Source: Neolewinella persica DSM 23188 (GTDB taxonomy: Bacteria > Bacteroidota > Bacteroidia > Chitinophagales > Saprospiraceae). From it: 64,000 nt of DNA. The stretch covers positions 62,001-126,000 of the forward strand of contig NZ_KB890419.1 of assembly GCF_000373105.1 (NCBI RefSeq), written 5' to 3'. Under the pieces are notes generated by a model, which saw only the letters and a program-made list of their open reading frames with translations, was not told the DNA's origin and made no database searches. The position numbers and the translations under genes are program-made. Positions 27,606 to 35,416 of this stretch are shown piece after piece. The stretch's first letter is position 1, and every line of letters begins with the position of its first letter.

Positions 27606-27757
27606 TTGAATGAGAGAATAATTGAATGATAGAATAAGCTGCCGCTGTTTCCACTCACTGCGCTACGCTTGTTAGCTAAGGTGAGCAAGCGTAGCGCAGC
27701 GAACGGTACTTGCGCTAGCTTATTCACTCATTCCCTCATTCAATTATTCTATACCTT
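27606..27757. repeat. Long palindromic intergenic element, GAATGAGAGAAT family (copy 2)
   Basis: A hairpin of about 150 bases: perfect 15-bp outer stem (27615-27629 with 27736-27750), 9-bp stem (27632-27640 with 27717-27725) and perfect 14-bp inner stem CTGCGCTACGCTTG (27658-27671 with 27686-27699). Its core is the inverted counterpart of the element at 17063-17209, with 16 identical bases at 27699-27714. It lies between two genes of the same direction. A TACCTTTA box (27752-27759) at its edge may be the -7 element of the next gene. Confidence 0.8.
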
Positions 27758-27783
27758 TACGAAGTCTTAATCCCAAATAAACC

Positions 27784-28029
27784 ATGCCCTGGACAACCAA
27801 GGATAATGCCCTTAACGGCGAATTTAAATTCGCTGATTTTACCACCGCCTTCGCCTTCATGACGGAGGTGGCCTTTGCCGCTGAATCAGCCGGTCACCAT
27901 CCGGATTGGTCCAACGTTTATAACCGAGTAAACATCCGCCTTACCACGCATGATGCGGGAAACACCATTACGGACAAAGATCATGCACTGGCCGCGGCGA
28001 TAACTAAGATTTACGGGAAGTATGCTTAG
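27784..28029 (+). CDS. 4a-hydroxytetrahydrobiopterin dehydratase (pterin-4a-carbinolamine dehydratase)
   Basis: Small cytoplasmic enzyme of 81 residues that dehydrates 4a-hydroxytetrahydrobiopterin, recycling the pterin used by aromatic amino acid hydroxylases. The family signature is clear: [21 protein letters not shown] followed by the active-site block [15 protein letters not shown] and the C-terminal TDKDHALA. Length is close to that of other bacterial PCD proteins. Its last codons overlap the start of the TPR gene by 8 bases, which suggests coupled translation. No hydroxylase gene is visible in the window. Confidence 0.93.
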   Translation: MPWTTKDNALNGEFKFADFTTAFAFMTEVAFAAESAGHHPDWSNVYNRVNIRLTTHDAGNTITDKDHALAAAITKIYGKYA

Positions 28030-29575
28030 AGTGCTCTTGCTGACTTTTGTGGTGTTTTCCTTCGGGGGCGTGCGGTCGTTCTTGTCTGCAAACGGGGATG
28101 AGAAAAATTCAATAGCCCTTAACCCGGATCTTGCTGCTTGTGAAGCACGGACCACAGCCGGAAACAACGAGAAGTACTATGCACTCACTACTCCGGCGCT
28201 AGCCATCTACAATCGGGTAATGTCGCTCGACCTGGACGGTGCTCAGGCAGACATTGATGCTTTCCGAAGTAAATACCCCACTAACCTGGCGGCTGAGCAT
28301 CTTGAAAGCTACCTTGATTTCTTCCGTCTGTATCTAAAGGGAGATGAGCGGCTGAACGAGCGGCTCTCCGCCCGCTTTGACCGGCGCATCGATGCCCTGG
28401 ACCAGGGAGACGAGAACTCTCCCTATTACCGATATGCCCTGGCGGAGGCCCGGCTACATCGTAGCCTTATTCATCTCCGTTTTGAGCGCCACCTTTCGGC
28501 TTTCAGAGAGCTCAATAAGGCCAATAAACTTTTGCGTGACAACGCCATTTTGTTCCCTGATTTCCTGCTCACCTACAAAGACCTCGGTCTCTTGCACGCT
28601 GCCGTGGGTAGTATTCCGCCACAATATAAATGGGGCGTTGAACTGTTCAGTTCGCTCAACGGCACCATTCAGGAAGGCCGTGAGGAGATGGAACTTGCCC
28701 TGACCAATAAAGAGAGTCCTTTTTTGCTGGAGACTGAAGTGCTGTATGCCTTCTTGGAGTTACACCTTGCGGGAGAACAAGAGGCTGCATACCGAAAAGT
28801 CAACGCGCTGGGGCTTACGCCGAAGACGAATGCGCTGCACTGCTTTATAATGGCAAACCTGGCCATGCGCAGCGGAAGAAATGAAATTGCACTACGGATA
28901 CTGGAAGGGCAACCCCGTGGGGGCCGCGTGGCAGATTTCCCCTACCTCGACTTCATGCTCGGCCTGGTGAAACTCCGTAACCTTGACCCTACGGCAAGAA
29001 TACATTTCCAGTCCTTTAGCGTCAGGTATCCCGGCCGCCATTTCAAAGAAGAAGCACAGCAAAAAATTGCCTGGTCTTACTGGCTGGAAAAAGATGAAGC
29101 TGGTTACCTACGGGCGATGGAACGGATTGGTGGTGGCAGCCAGGCTGGAGGCGACCAAAATGCAGCCCGGGAGGCCGCCCGGCAACGGGCGCCGCATCCG
29201 GAGTTGCTCCGTGCAAGGCTCCTCTTTGACGGCAATTATTGCACCCGCGCCCGCGCCCAACTGGAAAGTATTGACGTGAAAACGCTGACCGAGCAAGAAC
29301 ACCTGGAATACCTCTACCGTACCGGGCGGGTCCTTGATGGGCTGGCAGATTATGATGGTGCGATCTCCTTCTACCTGAGAACCGTGCAACTGGGCCGGGA
29401 AAACCCCGCCTTCTATGCTTGTAAATCAGCCCTGCAAGCCGGTCTTATCGAAGAGAAACGTGCTAAGAAAGCTCAGGCCAGGGAATATTTCAACAACTGC
29501 CTTAACATTTCTCCCGCCGAGTATAAGACGGGGCTTCACCTGCTGGCCAAAGCAGGGCTGGATCGGGTAAAGTGA
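28022..29575 (+). CDS. Exported TPR-like repeat protein of unknown function
   Basis: A 517-residue protein with a hydrophobic N-terminus ([17 protein letters not shown]), probably a signal peptide without a clear lipobox. The remainder is helical with degenerate TPR-type repeats: [20 protein letters not shown], a run of [14 protein letters not shown] and [20 protein letters not shown] near the C-terminus. Such proteins are scaffolds and no enzymatic domain is visible. The start overlaps the PCD gene by 8 bases. A two-mismatch relative of the 18-bp repeat lies at 29240-29257, read as C-T-R-A-R-A. Function unknown; similar TPR proteins are common in Saprospiria-like genomes, from memory. Confidence 0.75.
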   Translation: MLRVLLLTFVVFSFGGVRSFLSANGDEKNSIALNPDLAACEARTTAGNNEKYYALTTPALAIYNRVMSLDLDGAQADIDAFRSKYPTNLAAEHLESYLDFFRLYLKGDERLNERLSARFDRRIDALDQGDENSPYYRYALAEARLHRSLIHLRFERHLSAFRELNKANKLLRDNAILFPDFLLTYKDLGLLHAAVGSIPPQYKWGVELFSSLNGTIQEGREEMELALTNKESPFLLETEVLYAFLELHLAGEQEAAYRKVNALGLTPKTNALHCFIMANLAMRSGRNEIALRILEGQPRGGRVADFPYLDFMLGLVKLRNLDPTARIHFQSFSVRYPGRHFKEEAQQKIAWSYWLEKDEAGYLRAMERIGGGSQAGGDQNAAREAARQRAPHPELLRARLLFDGNYCTRARAQLESIDVKTLTEQEHLEYLYRTGRVLDGLADYDGAISFYLRTVQLGRENPAFYACKSALQAGLIEEKRAKKAQAREYFNNCLNISPAEYKTGLHLLAKAGLDRVK

Positions 29576-29608
29576 CCCGGCTGCCACGTGTTTATTCAGG
29601 TTGATCGG

Positions 29609-29623
29609 GGGAGGAAGCCTCCC
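29609..29623 (+). terminator. Hairpin after the TPR gene
   Basis: GGGAGG-AAG-CCTCCC, a perfect 6-bp GC-rich stem with a 3-base loop, 34 bases after the stop. There is no T run, so it is a possible terminator only. Confidence 0.4.
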
Positions 29624-29711
29624 GTGAACAGTCTTCTCAACTAAGGTAAAGTTTGGCAGATTCACTAATGGCGATTTTCTAACCTACGACCTACTATTTT
29701 AGTACTTAGTT

Positions 29712-29742
29712 TTGTTTTTAAGTTAACTTGCACTTACCTTTG
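29712..29742 (+). promoter_or_regulatory. Bacteroidota-type promoter of the NAD synthase operon
   Basis: TTG at 29712-29714, 20 bases, then TACCTTTG at 29735-29742: an exact -33/-7 pair for the Bacteroidota primary sigma factor. The nadE ATG is 20 bases downstream. The 10-mer TTAGTACTTA at 29699-29708, just upstream, also forms both outer half-sites of the hip operator at 32643-32706. Confidence 0.75.
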
Positions 29743-29762
29743 CCGTCACCAAAAAAGCAACC

Positions 29763-31403
29763 ATGAACATTGCCCTTGCCCAAATCAACGTCCATGTAGG
29801 AAACTTTGCCGCCAACCTTGCTAAGATGTTGGAATATACCGCAAAGGCCAAAGCCCAGGGTGCCGACATTGTGGTGTTCCCGGAGTTGGCCACGGTTGGT
29901 TATCCCCCGCGTGATTTTCTGGAATTCGACGACTTTGTTGACCAGGCAGAAGCCGTGGTCCACCAACTTGCGGAAGCGGCAGAAGGGATTGCCATCGTGG
30001 TAGGTTCCATCAGCCGCAACCCCGTGGTCGAGGGCAAAGACCTGTACAACAGCGTTTACTTCCTTTCCGGAGGCCGTATCCAGAAAGTACAGCACAAGAC
30101 CTTGCTGCCGACCTACGACATTTTTGACGAGTACCGCTATTTTGAACCCGCCCATGAATGGGGTGTGGTGCGCTACCAGAACAAAACCATCGCCATGGTG
30201 GTGTGTGAAGACAGTTGGAACGTTGGAAATGAGAACCCGCTGTATAAGATCAATCCGATGGACCGGATGATGGAACATAATCCGGATCTCATCATCAACG
30301 TTTCCGCTTCTCCTTTTGCTTACGATCACGCTGCCGAGCGCATCGAGGTGCTGAAGGCCAACTGCGAACGCTACAATCTCCCGATGTACTACGTTAACCA
30401 CGTAGGTGCACAGACGGAAGTGCTTTTCGATGGTGCTTCCATCGTACTGCACGCTGACGGCACGGTAATTGACGAGATGCCTTACTTCAAGGAAAGCATG
30501 CGGATCTACAATACCGAGGAAGTTGACAAAAAGGACAATGTCTCTGGCGAAGAGGCAAAGGAGAAAATTCGGCTGATCCATGACGCCATTGTGATGGGGA
30601 TCAAGAATTACTTCGGAAAACTGGGTTTCAAAAAAGCCATCCTCGGCCTGAGTGGCGGCATTGACTCCGCCCTGGTGGCCGTGCTGGCAGCACGGGCACT
30701 TGGTGCCGACAACGTGCGTTGTATCCTGATGCCAAGTCAGCACAGCTCGGACCACAGCGTGAACGACGCCCGGGCCCTGGCGCAGAACCTCGGTTGTCAG
30801 TACGACATCGTCCCGATCGAAAGTATCTATGACGCGTACATGAACGTGCTGAAACCGCATTTCTGGGCCAAAGAAGAAGGCCTGGCGGAAGAAAACCTCC
30901 AGGCCCGTGCCCGTGGGATGCTCCTGATGGCCTTCAGTAATAAGTTTGGCAGCATCCTCCTTAATACCAGCAACAAATCTGAAATGGCCGTTGGCTATGG
31001 CACCCTTTACGGCGACATGTGCGGTGGCCTGAGCGTGATCGGCGATGTCTATAAAACGGAGTGTTTCGAACTCGCGCGCTACATCAATAAAGACGAGGAG
31101 GTCATCCCCGACAACATCATCACCAAGCCCCCGAGTGCGGAACTTAAGCCAGACCAGTTCGACTCCGACAGCCTGCCCCCCTACGACCAGCTCGACGCGG
31201 TCCTCTACCAATACATCGAGATGACCCAAAGCCCGCAGGACATTATTGACATGGGCTTCGATGAGGCCCTTGTGAAACGTACCCTCCGCCTGGTGAACAT
31301 CAACGAGTTTAAACGCTACCAGACGGCACCGGTGCTTCGCGTTAGCCGGAAGAGCTTTGGGATGGGGAGACGGATGCCTATTGTGGCTAAGTATCTTAGT
31401 TAG
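29763..31403 (+). CDS. nadE: Glutamine-dependent NAD+ synthase
   Basis: Makes NAD+ from nicotinic acid adenine dinucleotide with glutamine-derived ammonia, the last step of NAD biosynthesis. 546 residues in two domains. The N-terminal nitrilase-type amidase has the catalytic triad Glu41 (FPELATVGYPPRDF), Lys112 (QHKTLLPTYDIFDEYRYF) and Cys148 (VVCEDSWN). The C-terminal synthetase has the ATP-binding P-loop LSGGIDSALVAV (Ser297-Ser302), NTSNKSEMAVGYGTLYGDM and the KPPSAEL segment. It has its own promoter and is followed after only two bases by an ADP-ribosylglycohydrolase gene, so NAD synthesis and removal of ADP-ribose marks share one transcript. Confidence 0.97.
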   Translation: MNIALAQINVHVGNFAANLAKMLEYTAKAKAQGADIVVFPELATVGYPPRDFLEFDDFVDQAEAVVHQLAEAAEGIAIVVGSISRNPVVEGKDLYNSVYFLSGGRIQKVQHKTLLPTYDIFDEYRYFEPAHEWGVVRYQNKTIAMVVCEDSWNVGNENPLYKINPMDRMMEHNPDLIINVSASPFAYDHAAERIEVLKANCERYNLPMYYVNHVGAQTEVLFDGASIVLHADGTVIDEMPYFKESMRIYNTEEVDKKDNVSGEEAKEKIRLIHDAIVMGIKNYFGKLGFKKAILGLSGGIDSALVAVLAARALGADNVRCILMPSQHSSDHSVNDARALAQNLGCQYDIVPIESIYDAYMNVLKPHFWAKEEGLAEENLQARARGMLLMAFSNKFGSILLNTSNKSEMAVGYGTLYGDMCGGLSVIGDVYKTECFELARYINKDEEVIPDNIITKPPSAELKPDQFDSDSLPPYDQLDAVLYQYIEMTQSPQDIIDMGFDEALVKRTLRLVNINEFKRYQTAPVLRVSRKSFGMGRRMPIVAKYLS

Positions 31404-31405
31404 GA

Positions 31406-32410
31406 ATGATCACCTCCGGGCAATTTCACGATCTTTTGGCAGGGTTTTCCGTAGGAGATGCTTTCGGAGCCGGTGTGGAGTTCCAAGACCGTGACTGGAT
31501 TAGGCAAAACGTGGACTTTACGCAGTTTGTTAATGCTCGGAACCAGATTCAAATCGAAGACAAACGTAAAGCACTCTTTACCGACAACTACCGTGCCTGG
31601 GACTACACCGATGATACAGAAATGACCGTCGGCCTGGTCAAGGCACTGATGGAAACGTCCCCCTTTACCGAGGAGTTATTGGTAAGAAAATGGAAAGAAG
31701 AGTATGCCGCAGGAATTCGTGCCAAAGGCTACGGCCGGAACGGACATGGCTCAATGGGGTGGTATTATCGTGGCGAAAAATCCATCGAAGATATCCGAAA
31801 TTTTCAGCGCGATCGCCCGAACCCGGGCAACGCTCCTGCCATGCGAGCGGTTCCGCTTGGCCTGCTGCCTGACGAGTTGATTAACGAATATGCAGCCACC
31901 AATGCCCGGGCTACCCACCCGAATGAAATGGCTATTATTGCTAGTCAACTTGTGGCTCGTGCGGCAACTTACTTGCTGATCCTGCAGGGAGACCCCGCAA
32001 AGTTGATTGCCTACTGTCGAAAAGTAGTTCCATTGAACGAGGCGTATGAAAATTACCTGTCGACAATTGATCGTCTATCGGCATATGAAAATTTGACAGA
32101 TTCGGATTTCATTACCCTGTGTGGGCCGCAACCAATTGTTCCTCCTTACTTTTTGCCCGGCATAAATGGGGTACCCTCTGACGCAAAATTTACGGCAGGT
32201 TGTGTGCTTTACGTACTCAAGTACAGCCAAGATGCTATGGATGCCCTTCGTAAATCCATTAATTTGGGAGGGGATGTGGATTCCGTTGCATCTATCACCA
32301 CGGGTATTTTGGCGGGCAGCAAAGGCTTGGAGAGTATTCCTGATTTTATGCTTGAAGCAACGGAAAAAATCCCCGGCCTGCAGGCGTTGTCTCTCCCTAC
32401 AAACAAATAG
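31406..32410 (+). CDS. ADP-ribosylglycohydrolase (DraG/ARH-like), first copy
   Basis: Hydrolase of 334 residues in the family that removes ADP-ribose from proteins or small molecules. Visible motifs are GFSVGDAFGAGVEFQ, the metal-binding YTDDTEMTVGLVKAL, GNAPAMRAVPLGLL, the ATHPNEMAIIAS block, and the C-terminal GGDVDSVASITTGILAG that supplies further metal-binding Asp residues. It starts two bases after the nadE stop. Sequence is clearly different from the second intact copy at 34220, so this is an older paralogue. The target of de-ADP-ribosylation is unknown; no ADP-ribosyltransferase gene is seen in the window. Confidence 0.9.
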   Translation: MITSGQFHDLLAGFSVGDAFGAGVEFQDRDWIRQNVDFTQFVNARNQIQIEDKRKALFTDNYRAWDYTDDTEMTVGLVKALMETSPFTEELLVRKWKEEYAAGIRAKGYGRNGHGSMGWYYRGEKSIEDIRNFQRDRPNPGNAPAMRAVPLGLLPDELINEYAATNARATHPNEMAIIASQLVARAATYLLILQGDPAKLIAYCRKVVPLNEAYENYLSTIDRLSAYENLTDSDFITLCGPQPIVPPYFLPGINGVPSDAKFTAGCVLYVLKYSQDAMDALRKSINLGGDVDSVASITTGILAGSKGLESIPDFMLEATEKIPGLQALSLPTNK

Positions 32411-32433
32411 CCCAATAATACTAAATTTTCAAC

Positions 32434-32645
32434 ATGACCAACCCCATAACCACCGCCCTGCTAGGCCTCTCCGTAGCCGACGCCATCGGCGTCCCCGTAG
32501 AATTTCAGTCCCGGCTGGAATTGAACAAGAACCCGGTTACCGACATCCGGGGGCTACGGATACCACTGCCTGCGTTGTAGGGGCTCCGGCAGCACTACGC
32601 TACGGCGTGGAGGCTATCCCCTCAATTGGCTCGCAGGATAAATAA
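32434..32645 (+). pseudogene. Decayed ADP-ribosylglycohydrolase copy, internally deleted
   Basis: The first ~120 bases closely match the 5' end of the intact gene at 34220 (MTNPITTALLGLSVADAIGV versus MNPITTALLGLSVADAIGV), up to the TDIRG codons. The sequence then jumps straight to the 3' part (DTTACVVGAPAALRYGVEAIP), in a different frame, and leaves the homology after TGGCTCGC. About 700 bases are missing. The intact gene carries GGATACGG both where the 5' block ends and where the 3' block resumes, and the junction here reads CTACGGATACC, so deletion between short direct repeats is likely. Only a 48-codon frame remains. It lies directly before the hip operator. Confidence 0.9.
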
Positions 32646-32706
32646 GTACTAATATTTTAGTAAATAATGCATTAAATGCGTATTTTTACTAAAATGTTAG
32701 TACTTA
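32643..32706. promoter_or_regulatory. Large palindromic operator/promoter of the hipBA operon
   Basis: Two arms, 32643-32666 and 32681-32706, are almost perfect reverse complements: TAAGTACTAA-T-ATTTTAGTAAA against TTTACTAAAAT-G-TTAGTACTTA, with one central mismatch and a 14-base spacer containing ATGCAT. The second arm ends at the base before the hipB ATG. The region is very AT-rich compared with its neighbours. By analogy with known hipBA operons, dimers of the HipB protein encoded downstream should bind here and repress the operon. Confidence 0.8.
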
Positions 32707-32997
32707 ATGAATCGATACAGTGTAGAGAAATTCCCCGCTGATGTTATGCGTGAAATGGCAGATAAGCATACTGTGCTGAGGAAGCAACAAGGGTATTCAC
32801 AGGCAGATTTGGCCAAACGTTCGGGAGTGTCTTTGGGCAGCCTGAGACGATTTGAACAAACTGGGAAAATTTCTCTGGAACACCTTTTATTACTTACTCA
32901 TGTACTGCAACGTTTACGGGACTTTGATCTTGTTCTGGAGGCCGGAGAAGACCTGAAAGAGGTGGGAAAACTGTTTACAAACAAATCGAAAAAGTGA
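32707..32997 (+). CDS. hipB: HipB-like antitoxin, XRE-family HTH
   Basis: Antitoxin and autorepressor of 96 residues. An XRE helix-turn-helix spans about 24-60 (LRKQQGYSQADLAKRSGVS, LGSLRRFEQTGKISLEHLL). The basic C-terminal tail (KEVGKLFTNKSKK) is short. It starts at the edge of the palindromic operator and its stop overlaps the GTG start of hipA (GTGA, 4 bases), which ties antitoxin and toxin translation. Known HipB proteins bind the operator as dimers and neutralise HipA. No other HTH gene lies between 29.7 and 35.2 kb. Confidence 0.9.
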   Translation: MNRYSVEKFPADVMREMADKHTVLRKQQGYSQADLAKRSGVSLGSLRRFEQTGKISLEHLLLLTHVLQRLRDFDLVLEAGEDLKEVGKLFTNKSKK

Positions 32998-34208
32998 GGA
33001 ACCGGCTGGCAGTGAAGGTTGATTTTTCAGGGACTGCCATTGATGTTGGGGAGCTTGTGCGCAATGAAAGGAACGTCTACTTCAGGTACGATGAAGATTT
33101 TCTGCAAGGCAATCTGAATTTGTCTCCGTTTTACTTAAAACGAACTACCGAAATTCAGCGACCTAATACCCCAGTATTCGATGGCTTGTTCGGTGTTTTT
33201 GCAGATTCTCTACCGGATGGCTGGGGGCGTTTATTACTTGATCGTGCATTAACTGCAAAGGGAGTAAATTTAGGGGAAATCTCTCCGTTGGATCGCCTCG
33301 CAATGGTAGGGACAGCAGGGATGGGCGCGCTCACGTTTCATCCCGTCAAAACGATGGAGGAAGCCATTGATTCTTCTATCGACTTAGATGTGGTAGCTAG
33401 AGAGTCGCGAAGTGTTCTTGCCGGAGGTGCTTCGGATTTACTTGACGAACTTGTTCAACTAGGAGGCTCTTCTGGTGGCGCGCGTCCAAAAATTGTTGTC
33501 GGCTATGATCCAGCAACCGACCGGATGATAAAAAGCATGGAAACACTGCCGTCAGGTTTTGAACACTGGCTCATTAAATTTCCTGCGGGTATTGATCCTA
33601 AAGATGTGGCCAAGACCGAAATGGCCTATTATAAAATGGCGTTGGCTGCGGGTCTTAAAATGACTACGTGCCGGCTTTTTAAGGGCAAGTCAGGCCAAGC
33701 CTTCTTTGGGACAAAACGATTTGACCGGAATGGAGACGACCGCCTGCATTTACATTCTGCCGCCGGACTGCTTCACTATAACTTTCGCCTGACCAATATC
33801 GATTACGGCCACGTTATGGACGCGGCCTTCCGCTTAGAGAAGGATGTACGCGCTTACGAAAAAGTCTTGCGACTTGCTGCCTTCAACGTCTTCGCACACA
33901 ACCGGGATGACCACAGCAAGAACATATCTTTTCTGATGGACGAAACAGGTAATTGGCAATTGGCTCCAGCCTACGACCTCACGTTTTCCCAGTCTTCACA
34001 TGGTTACCACAGCATGACGGTAGCGGGGGGGAGTAAGCGTCCCGGTCGGGAGCAATTGTTGAACCTTGCTAAAAATTTCTCCATTAAAAAACCGGAGAAA
34101 ATCATCGATGAAGTTCGAGAGGCGGTTGGCAATTGGTCTGAATTTGCAAAAGCTGCAGCTGTTCCTCCAGGCTCCCTTAAGAGCATCAATAGCATTCTCA
34201 ACCCTTAA
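32994..34208 (+). CDS. hipA: HipA-family serine/threonine kinase toxin
   Basis: Full-length HipA, 404 residues, starting at a GTG that overlaps the hipB stop. An N-terminal HipA_N1-type domain (about 5-105, with PVFDGLFGVFADSLPDGWGR) precedes the kinase fold. Visible elements are the Gly-rich loop GGSSGGARPK (about 157-166), HWLIKFPAG with the ATP-contacting Lys, the catalytic loop HNRDDHSKN (Asp305) and the metal-binding Asp of LAPAYDLTFS. All key residues appear intact, so the toxin should be active. Characterised HipA toxins phosphorylate aminoacyl-tRNA synthetases (GltX in E. coli) and cause growth arrest; the target here is unknown. Flanked on both sides by ADP-ribosylglycohydrolase sequences. 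Confidence 0.93.
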   Translation: MRNRLAVKVDFSGTAIDVGELVRNERNVYFRYDEDFLQGNLNLSPFYLKRTTEIQRPNTPVFDGLFGVFADSLPDGWGRLLLDRALTAKGVNLGEISPLDRLAMVGTAGMGALTFHPVKTMEEAIDSSIDLDVVARESRSVLAGGASDLLDELVQLGGSSGGARPKIVVGYDPATDRMIKSMETLPSGFEHWLIKFPAGIDPKDVAKTEMAYYKMALAAGLKMTTCRLFKGKSGQAFFGTKRFDRNGDDRLHLHSAAGLLHYNFRLTNIDYGHVMDAAFRLEKDVRAYEKVLRLAAFNVFAHNRDDHSKNISFLMDETGNWQLAPAYDLTFSQSSHGYHSMTVAGGSKRPGREQLLNLAKNFSIKKPEKIIDEVREAVGNWSEFAKAAAVPPGSLKSINSILNP

Positions 34209-34219
34209 CGATTCACCTG

Positions 34220-35179
34220 ATGAACCCAATAACCACCGCCCTGCTAGGCCTTTCCGTAGCCGACGCCATCGGCGTTCCCGTAGAATTTCAAACAAGGGGA
34301 GAACTTGACAAGAACCCTGTCACTGACATCCGGGGATACGGGACCTACAACCAGCCGCCGGGGTATTTTTCGGACGACAGCAGCCTGGCGTTTGGTTTGG
34401 CGGAGAGTTTGGGGGTGGGAGTGTTTGATCTGACCAACCAGGCGAAGCGCCTAATTAATTATAAACTTCATGGCTACTGGACGCCTGAAAATCAAATCTT
34501 TGATATTGGGCGAACGACTAGTCTGTCGATTGATCGGTTGGAAATACTATTACGTGAAGGGAAAGAGAAAGAATTAGTTAGTCTCAGGCACGGGGCAACT
34601 GAGCAGGACAACGGCAATGGCGCGCTGATGCGCATTTTTCCCTTGTACGCCTATCTGCGTGACAAGCCGGTGGAAGACTGGTTCGAGTACATCTGGCAAC
34701 ATTCGGCGCTCACACATGGCCACATTCGTTCAGCGTTTTGCTGCTTTTTGTACCTCCGGTTTTGCGCGCACCTGGATGGCAAAGTCGAGAAGACCGAAGC
34801 ATTGAAGGTGGCCCGGCGCGAGTTGCTTTCTGTAATGGGCGAAAAAAAGCCTTCGCTTGCAGAGTACGATGCGCTGGAAAAATTATTCAAGGCAGATTTC
34901 GCCAATCTGGCGCGGACGCAGGTGCAAGGAAGCGGATATGTGGTGCATTGCCTGGAAGCTGCCCTCTGGTGCCTGTTCAACGCCGACAGTTACCGGGAGG
35001 CCGTGCTAAAAGCAGTGAATTTGGGCCAGGATACGGACACCACAGCCTGCGTTGTCGGTGCACCGGCAGCCCTGCGCTACGGAGTAGAAGCCATCCCCGC
35101 CAACTGGCTCGCTGCGCTCGCCCGCCGTGAGGAAATTATTGACCTGGGGGATCGGTTGGATGCGGCGTACCCTCAGTAA
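34220..35179 (+). CDS. ADP-ribosylglycohydrolase (DraG/ARH-like), second copy
   Basis: A 319-residue ARH-fold hydrolase, 11 bases downstream of hipA and so probably in the hip transcript. Motifs: LLGLSVADAIGVPVEFQ, the metal-binding YFSDDSSLAFGLAESL, DNGNGALMRIFPLYAYL, SALTHGHIRSAFCC and NLGQDTDTTACVVGAPAALR with the C-terminal Asp pair. Its 5' and 3' ends are duplicated in the decayed copy before hipB. A one-mismatch copy of the 18-bp repeat (34909-34926) lies within the gene, read as A-R-T-Q-V-Q. Role unknown: reversal of ADP-ribosylation, perhaps linked to the toxin operon, is inference. Confidence 0.9.
   Translation: MNPITTALLGLSVADAIGVPVEFQTRGELDKNPVTDIRGYGTYNQPPGYFSDDSSLAFGLAESLGVGVFDLTNQAKRLINYKLHGYWTPENQIFDIGRTTSLSIDRLEILLREGKEKELVSLRHGATEQDNGNGALMRIFPLYAYLRDKPVEDWFEYIWQHSALTHGHIRSAFCCFLYLRFCAHLDGKVEKTEALKVARRELLSVMGEKKPSLAEYDALEKLFKADFANLARTQVQGSGYVVHCLEAALWCLFNADSYREAVLKAVNLGQDTDTTACVVGAPAALRYGVEAIPANWLAALARREEIIDLGDRLDAAYPQ
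34909..34926 (-). repeat. 18-bp interspersed repeat, one-mismatch copy inside ARH gene
   Basis: GGCGCGGACGCAGGTGCA, one base from the reverse complement of the consensus. It is read in a third frame compared with copies at 41461 and 58557. Confidence 0.65.
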
Positions 35180-35260
35180 TCAGTATTGGTGTCTTAGCTG
35201 TCAGACAAACTTTTGTCGGATAGCCGGAGCGCCCGTTTGACTATTGTTCCGCATTTCCAA

Positions 35261-35317
35261 ATAGCACCAATAGACCAATAGACCAATAGCACCAATAGAC
35301 CAATAGCACCAATAGTA
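35261..35317. repeat. ACCAATAG tandem word repeat (copy 1)
   Basis: Six exact ACCAATAG units start at 35266, 35274, 35282, 35291, 35299 and 35308, giving an 8- or 9-base period. Related arrays lie at 40396-40493 and 55448-55500. Located in the 237-base gap after the ARH gene and before marR. Confidence 0.8.
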
Positions 35318-35416
35318 CTAACATACCCCCATAATCCCGAACCGTAGACTCTTATTACCGGATGGTCGATCAATTAGGCCAGACCTGAACACTTTGCTTT
35401 TCTATTCGTTAACTCG

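Noticed and set aside
29718-31229. Long open frame of 503 codons antisense to nadE
   Set aside because: It lies exactly opposite a gene with complete catalytic motifs, its residues are rich in His and Val as expected of a reverse-frame shadow, and it shows no known domain.
32434-35179. hipBA with flanking ARH copies as a mobile element with direct repeats
   Set aside because: The flanking similarity is explained by duplicated ARH gene ends; no integrase, transposase, attachment site or target duplication was seen.
35261-35317. ACCAATAG array as a possible CRISPR array
   Set aside because: Units are 8 bases in direct succession with no spacers, and no cas gene is in the window.
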